A stretch of DNA of 64,000 nt from Pollenia angustigena (taxonomy: Eukaryota > Arthropoda > Insecta > Diptera > Polleniidae): contig OV884058.1 of the NCBI GenBank assembly GCA_930367215.1, positions 107,283,802 through 107,347,801 on the forward strand, given 5' to 3'. Position 1 is the first letter of the stretch. Every line of letters starts with the position of its first letter. Shown piece by piece: positions 60,366 to 64,000 of this stretch. Under the pieces are notes generated by a model. That model searched no databases, had not been told where the DNA came from, and saw only the letters and a list, made by a program, of their open reading frames with translations. A program made the position numbers and the translations under genes.

Positions 60366-60587
60366 AGGACTGTTCTGCAAATCACGTGATTTCAAATCAC
60401 ATCTGCCTACTAAAATCACACGTGTGATATTTAATTGTCCCGTTTTTTGTGTGTTTTGGTGTGATTTTCAATTGCCTAAAACACACCGAGAAACAAAAAA
60501 ACGGTATGACTTTCAGAACACCACAAAATCACACGTGTGACTTCAAAAATACGTGATTTGAAATCACGTGATTTTCAGAACAGGCCC
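60366..60587. mobile_element. MITE, TGTTCTG..AATCACGTGATTT ends
   Basis: TIRs of about 33 bp (TGTTCTGCAAATCACGTGAT left; inverse of the right end reading TGTTCTGAAAATCACGTGAT) bound 222 bp. ACACGTGTGA palindromes lie inside. Confidence 0.75.
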
Positions 60588-60789
60588 GTTATCAGCAAAA
60601 TTGTTGCCTAAGTACATTTAAAAGGAGGGAGAGGTTACTTTAAATGCGGATAGCTAAACAACACTTAAAACCCGGTGGGGTTTGTGATCTCTGTAATTTT
60701 AGGAGCGAAGTTAATGACGAACTTGCTTGACTCGTCTTATAATTATCAGAAAGTGTTGGGGGTCCAACAAAAACTTACGATGTTATATA

Positions 60790-60985
60790 TGTATAGCATG
60801 GAGCATAGGGCCATAACAAATGTATTCCATTCTGATTTGTCCAATACAAGTGTTTTTATTTTGTTCCAGCTCTTGTCTTGTTTGGCCGCTTCAATTTTGA
60901 TTTGGTGGCGCCAGGTGTGTGATAGTCTTCCTTTTCTGCGGCTTCTTTGCGGATTCCATTCGGGGTTTCATAGCAAGGATTTATG
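60790..60985 (-). pseudogene. Non-LTR retrotransposon C-terminal tail
   Basis: Minus-strand RRKGRLSHTWRHQIKIEAAK followed by SWNKIKTLVLDKSEWNTFV and ALCSM matches the conserved end of RTE-like non-LTR polyproteins (RGRP.TTWRR...W.E...LA.DR..WR..V.ALCS). Only the tail remains. Confidence 0.6.
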
Positions 60986-61079
60986 AAAACCTGTAGCGAG
61001 CCAAAGGGCTGTTTACCAGTCACGGCTGTTTACCATGCCACGGCTTCAGTGGCATACCTCTATCCCAAGGTGTATTATT

Positions 61080-61500
61080 AAATGACTCGGAGACATAATT
61101 GATGTTCAATGTCGTTCGTGTACTGTGCTATCTCATGCTTTAGCTCTTGAATTGTTCTTGGCTCATTTGCGTACACTTTTTCTTTTATATATCTCCAAAG
61201 AAGTCCAACGGTGTCAAATTATATATCGTGGCGGCATGTTAACATCGCCACGACGTGAGATAACACGGCCATTTCATTTCTTGGGAAAAAAGCAATTATT
61301 TCGTTGATTGTGAAGCAAGTGGCACCATCGTGTTGGAACCACATATCGTTCACGTCCATATCCTCAATTTCTGTCCCCAAGAAGTCGCTTATCATATCGC
61401 GATAGGGAAACCATTCACGGTAACTGCTTGGCTGATCCCATTTTCGAAGACGAAGTACGGCCCGATGACGCCGCCAGCCCTGGGCGAGCACGCACGGGTG
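61080..61500 (-). pseudogene. Tc1/mariner-like DDE transposase, C-terminal half
   Basis: Two frames on the minus strand: GGVIGPYFVFENGISQAVTV, then YRDMISDFLGTEIEDMDVND with MWFQHDGATC (the second catalytic Asp motif), then FDTVGLLWRYIKEKVYANEP. One frameshift and later stops. The N-terminal half is absent here. Same family as the relics at 51.4 and 54.9 kb. Confidence 0.75.
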
Positions 61501-61639
61501 TTATCACATTCTCCCGATTGTGGAAACATTTGGTCGACTATGATAAAAAAAAAAAACACGAAGTGCAAGAAATTAATTTTGATTGGAACACCAATTTTCA
61601 TAAAAGGCTTCGACAATCTTAACGCGCTGCTCAAACAGG

Positions 61640-62030
61640 TTGTGTGTTACTTTAATCCTTTATAAAAAAATGACACAGTTGTATACGACAACGACAACTA
61701 CAATAAGGCTAAGTATATCGGTAAATCCACTTCATTGGAATAACTTAATTGTGTTGAAAATAGAAAATAGTCCCTCCGCATTGTCTGTCCGCCTGTTCGT
61801 CTGTCTGTTAAAAGCACGAGTTGGATCGCTGGGAGGATTCTAGTATTCTTTTGTTTAATATTCAAAAAGGAGGAAATTGACCCAATTGTTTATCAAGACC
61901 CGGTACAAATATTCTCTGGATAACAATTTCGACGCGATAGCTGTTACACTGATGAGTTGGACAACCGAATTCGATGTAATTTAATCATATTAACGAAGTT
62001 CATGAGGTGCTGATCCAATAGATATTTTTT
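61640..62030. other. Intronic DNA, no feature
   Basis: Contains short GTCTGTCCG-type repeat residue near 61785. Nothing else recognised. Confidence 0.4.
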
Positions 62031-62671
62031 GGTGGCATGGCATAACGTCCAGTGTCATAGTGTCCATGGACACTGCGACACTTTTAAAAGTGTCATAATG
62101 TCCATAAGAGAAATGTCATAGCGTACGCGGACGTTATGACACTTGTCCACAACTTAACTTTATGGTATAACAAATACCAGCTTTGCTAATCAAAGCTTCT
62201 CTGCGGCCTTCGTTCGGAAACAAGGCAGATTTTTGAAGATTTAATTGGCGAAGCCGGTGTTTTTTATACCATAGAGGAGAAAATCCTTGCGCCCGGCCGA
62301 AGGCCGGCTGTGCAGTGAAGCTTAACTTAGCGAAGCCGATATTTGTTATACCATAGAGGAGAAAATCCTTGCTCCCAAAAGTGTTTTCGTTATATATTTA
62401 ATATATACACCCAGAGAAAAAGCAGCAAACCCATTTTTAAAAATTTTTTTACCATATTATGTCTCATTTAACCACTTTTGAAAATGTCATAATGTCCGTG
62501 GGCATTATGACACTTTGCAAATGGACATTATGGCATTTTCAAAAGTGTCACAGTGTCCATGGACGTTATGACACTTTTGAAAGTGTCATAATGTCCATGG
62601 ACACTATGACACTTTTTGGAGTGTCATAACGTCCATGGACACTATGACACTGGACGTTATGACATGCCACC
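62031..62671. mobile_element. Foldback-like element with long modular TIRs
   Basis: TIRs of about 75 bp start GGTGGCATGGCATAACGTCC (left) and GGTGGCATGTCATAACGTCC (inverted right). The arms are made of repeated GTGTCATAATGTCCATGGAC modules that are themselves palindromic (TGTCCATGGACA). The core holds two direct repeats of TTATACCATAGAGGAGAAAA. Confidence 0.7.
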
Positions 62672-62699
62672 AGATTTTTTTTTGTATTTAACTTCTTAA

Positions 62700-62878
62700 G
62701 TAATTATGGACACTGTGACACTTTTGAAAATGCCATAATGTCCATTTGCAAAGTGTCATAATGCCCACGGACATTATGAAATTTTCAAAAGTGTCATAAA
62801 GTCCATGGACACTGTGACACTTTTTTGAGTGTCATAACGTCCATGGACACTATGACACTGGACGTTATGACATTCCAC
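62700..62878. repeat. Extra half of the modular palindromic element
   Basis: Continues the same GTGTCATAATGTCCATGGAC modules and ends GGACGTTATGACATTCCACC, equivalent to the right TIR of the preceding element. Confidence 0.65.
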
Positions 62879-62879
62879 C

Positions 62880-64000
62880 TATTTTTTTACATTAGCTTCA
62901 TTCCAATATTCAATAAAAACTTTGACACGACGCTGGTCACACTAATTCATTTAGGAAGTTAAATTAATATCGCATATGTACAAAGTTTGGTTGTGATAAA
63001 AATTGGTTCAATTTGGTCAGTTATTTTCGTAAATTGTGAAATTTGGCGCATGTGGGGAGGGTTTGTGGGCATATTCCACAATTTTATATTTTTAAATATC
63101 ATAAGATTCGTCACGACTGAAAATAAATTCGCCCTTATTAAGTTTAACATAAAAAACGTTGACTAATTTCTTTGTTTATCGTCTTTTAATTTTGTTCTAT
63201 AGTAAAAAGAGCTTACAAAAGTATTTTTACGGTCATTAAGCTTTCGCTTATAATCTCATAACCGTGCAGCATTTTTTTTTTTGTCTAAACGCTGGCAATT
63301 ATTCTTAACAAAAAAAAAAAAAAAAGCAAAACAACAAAAAATAAAAATATTTATTGAAAGTCTACAAGACAAAGACTCAAACCATCAACATCTTTCAACC
63401 CGGATTAAATGCAACAGAAAGATGGAAAAAATACAAAAAAAAAAGAAGAAAACTATTTAGAAATGAAAGAAAGAACAAATGTTGATTTCACACGTTTACA
63501 AACAAACCTACATGCCACTTGTTGTAAGAAGGCTTTAAGAGATGTTTGCAACAAAAGTGCAATTTTCAGGTTTTAATTTTTAAATTTTTGTTTTTTTTAC
63601 GAAACGATAAAAACGTTTCGTTTTCTTTCTTTTTCTTTATTCTAAAATGAACATCACAAACACATAAAGCAGAGAATGTTTTGCTCAAACACACAAACGA
63701 ATTGAGTGAAATCTGTTTTGATTTTAACAAACTTTTAGTATAATTTCCAAACAATAAACTAAACGACGACAGTCATAATTGCCACAACTGGCATTTTACT
63801 ATCAACACAACGAAACATAAAAGAACGACAACAACATTTCATTACTGCCACATTAAGATGCAGCAACATCATCATACAACAAATAAATACAATAATTACT
63901 TTCATTTAATGTTGATTGATGCATGATGTTGCATTTAAAAAAAATTTTTTTTTTTTTTTTGCTTTTGTATTTACGTGTGTCTAGTAAAATTAAACACAAA
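62880..64000. other. Fhos intron at the right window edge
   Basis: AT-rich with A/T-runs and CAACA-rich stretches (63300-63500 and 63770-63900). No coding exon of Fhos was found; the N-terminal exons must lie further right. Confidence 0.5.

Overview
This window is an AT-rich, repeat-laden stretch of a higher-fly (brachyceran, probably calyptrate: blowfly- or house-fly-like) nuclear genome. The basis is spliced GT-AG genes, a recognisable FHOD-family formin (Drosophila Fhos), three acyl-CoA-binding-protein genes of insect type, and dispersed repeat classes common in muscoid flies. No prokaryotic operon, CRISPR array or rRNA is present.

The backbone is one minus-strand gene, Fhos, which runs through almost the whole window. 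Eleven coding exons join in perfect phase (59858-59967, 41917-41975, 31165-31349, 27436-27659, 23475-23696, 23157-23407, 22939-23088, 21325-22626, 18536-18740, 4600-5044, 4396-4542) to give 1,100 codons. They cover the end of the GTPase-binding region, the armadillo-like FH3 region, a long Asn/His/Ser/Thr/Pro-rich linker, the FH1 proline tract and the start of FH2. The 5' end lies beyond base 64000 and the rest of FH2 lies before base 1.

Three two-exon Acbp genes sit inside the 13.5-kb intron 5045-18535: Acbp-A (minus, 9689-10000), Acbp-B (plus, 15758-16069) and Acbp-C (plus, 18108-18423). Each encodes 83 residues, splits after codon 2, and keeps the ligand-binding Tyr/Lys/Lys/Tyr set. Acbp-C ends 112 bp from an Fhos exon.

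The rest is intron filled with mobile DNA. It includes a tRNA-type SINE duplicated at the left edge, a decayed non-LTR retrotransposon (10735-12061), and a solo LTR with a 4-bp duplication that carries a nested TIR element. There is a Mutator-like MITE with a 9-bp duplication, hAT-like elements with 8-bp duplications, and many TTA/TAA-targeting (PIF/Harbinger-like) and TA-targeting (Tc1/mariner-like) MITEs. Broken transposase genes lie at 51.4, 54.9 and 61.3 kb.

Two related 36-37-bp minisatellites flank Acbp-C and the neighbouring Fhos exon, and a 1,323-bp unit is tandemly triplicated at 42.8-47.2 kb. Three hairpin-forming inverted repeats lie in Fhos introns; one has perfect 85-bp arms. At 62.0-62.9 kb a foldback-like element is built from short palindromic modules. 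I did not find a clear new biological system. The best leads are the nested Acbp cluster, the paired minisatellites and the long hairpins.
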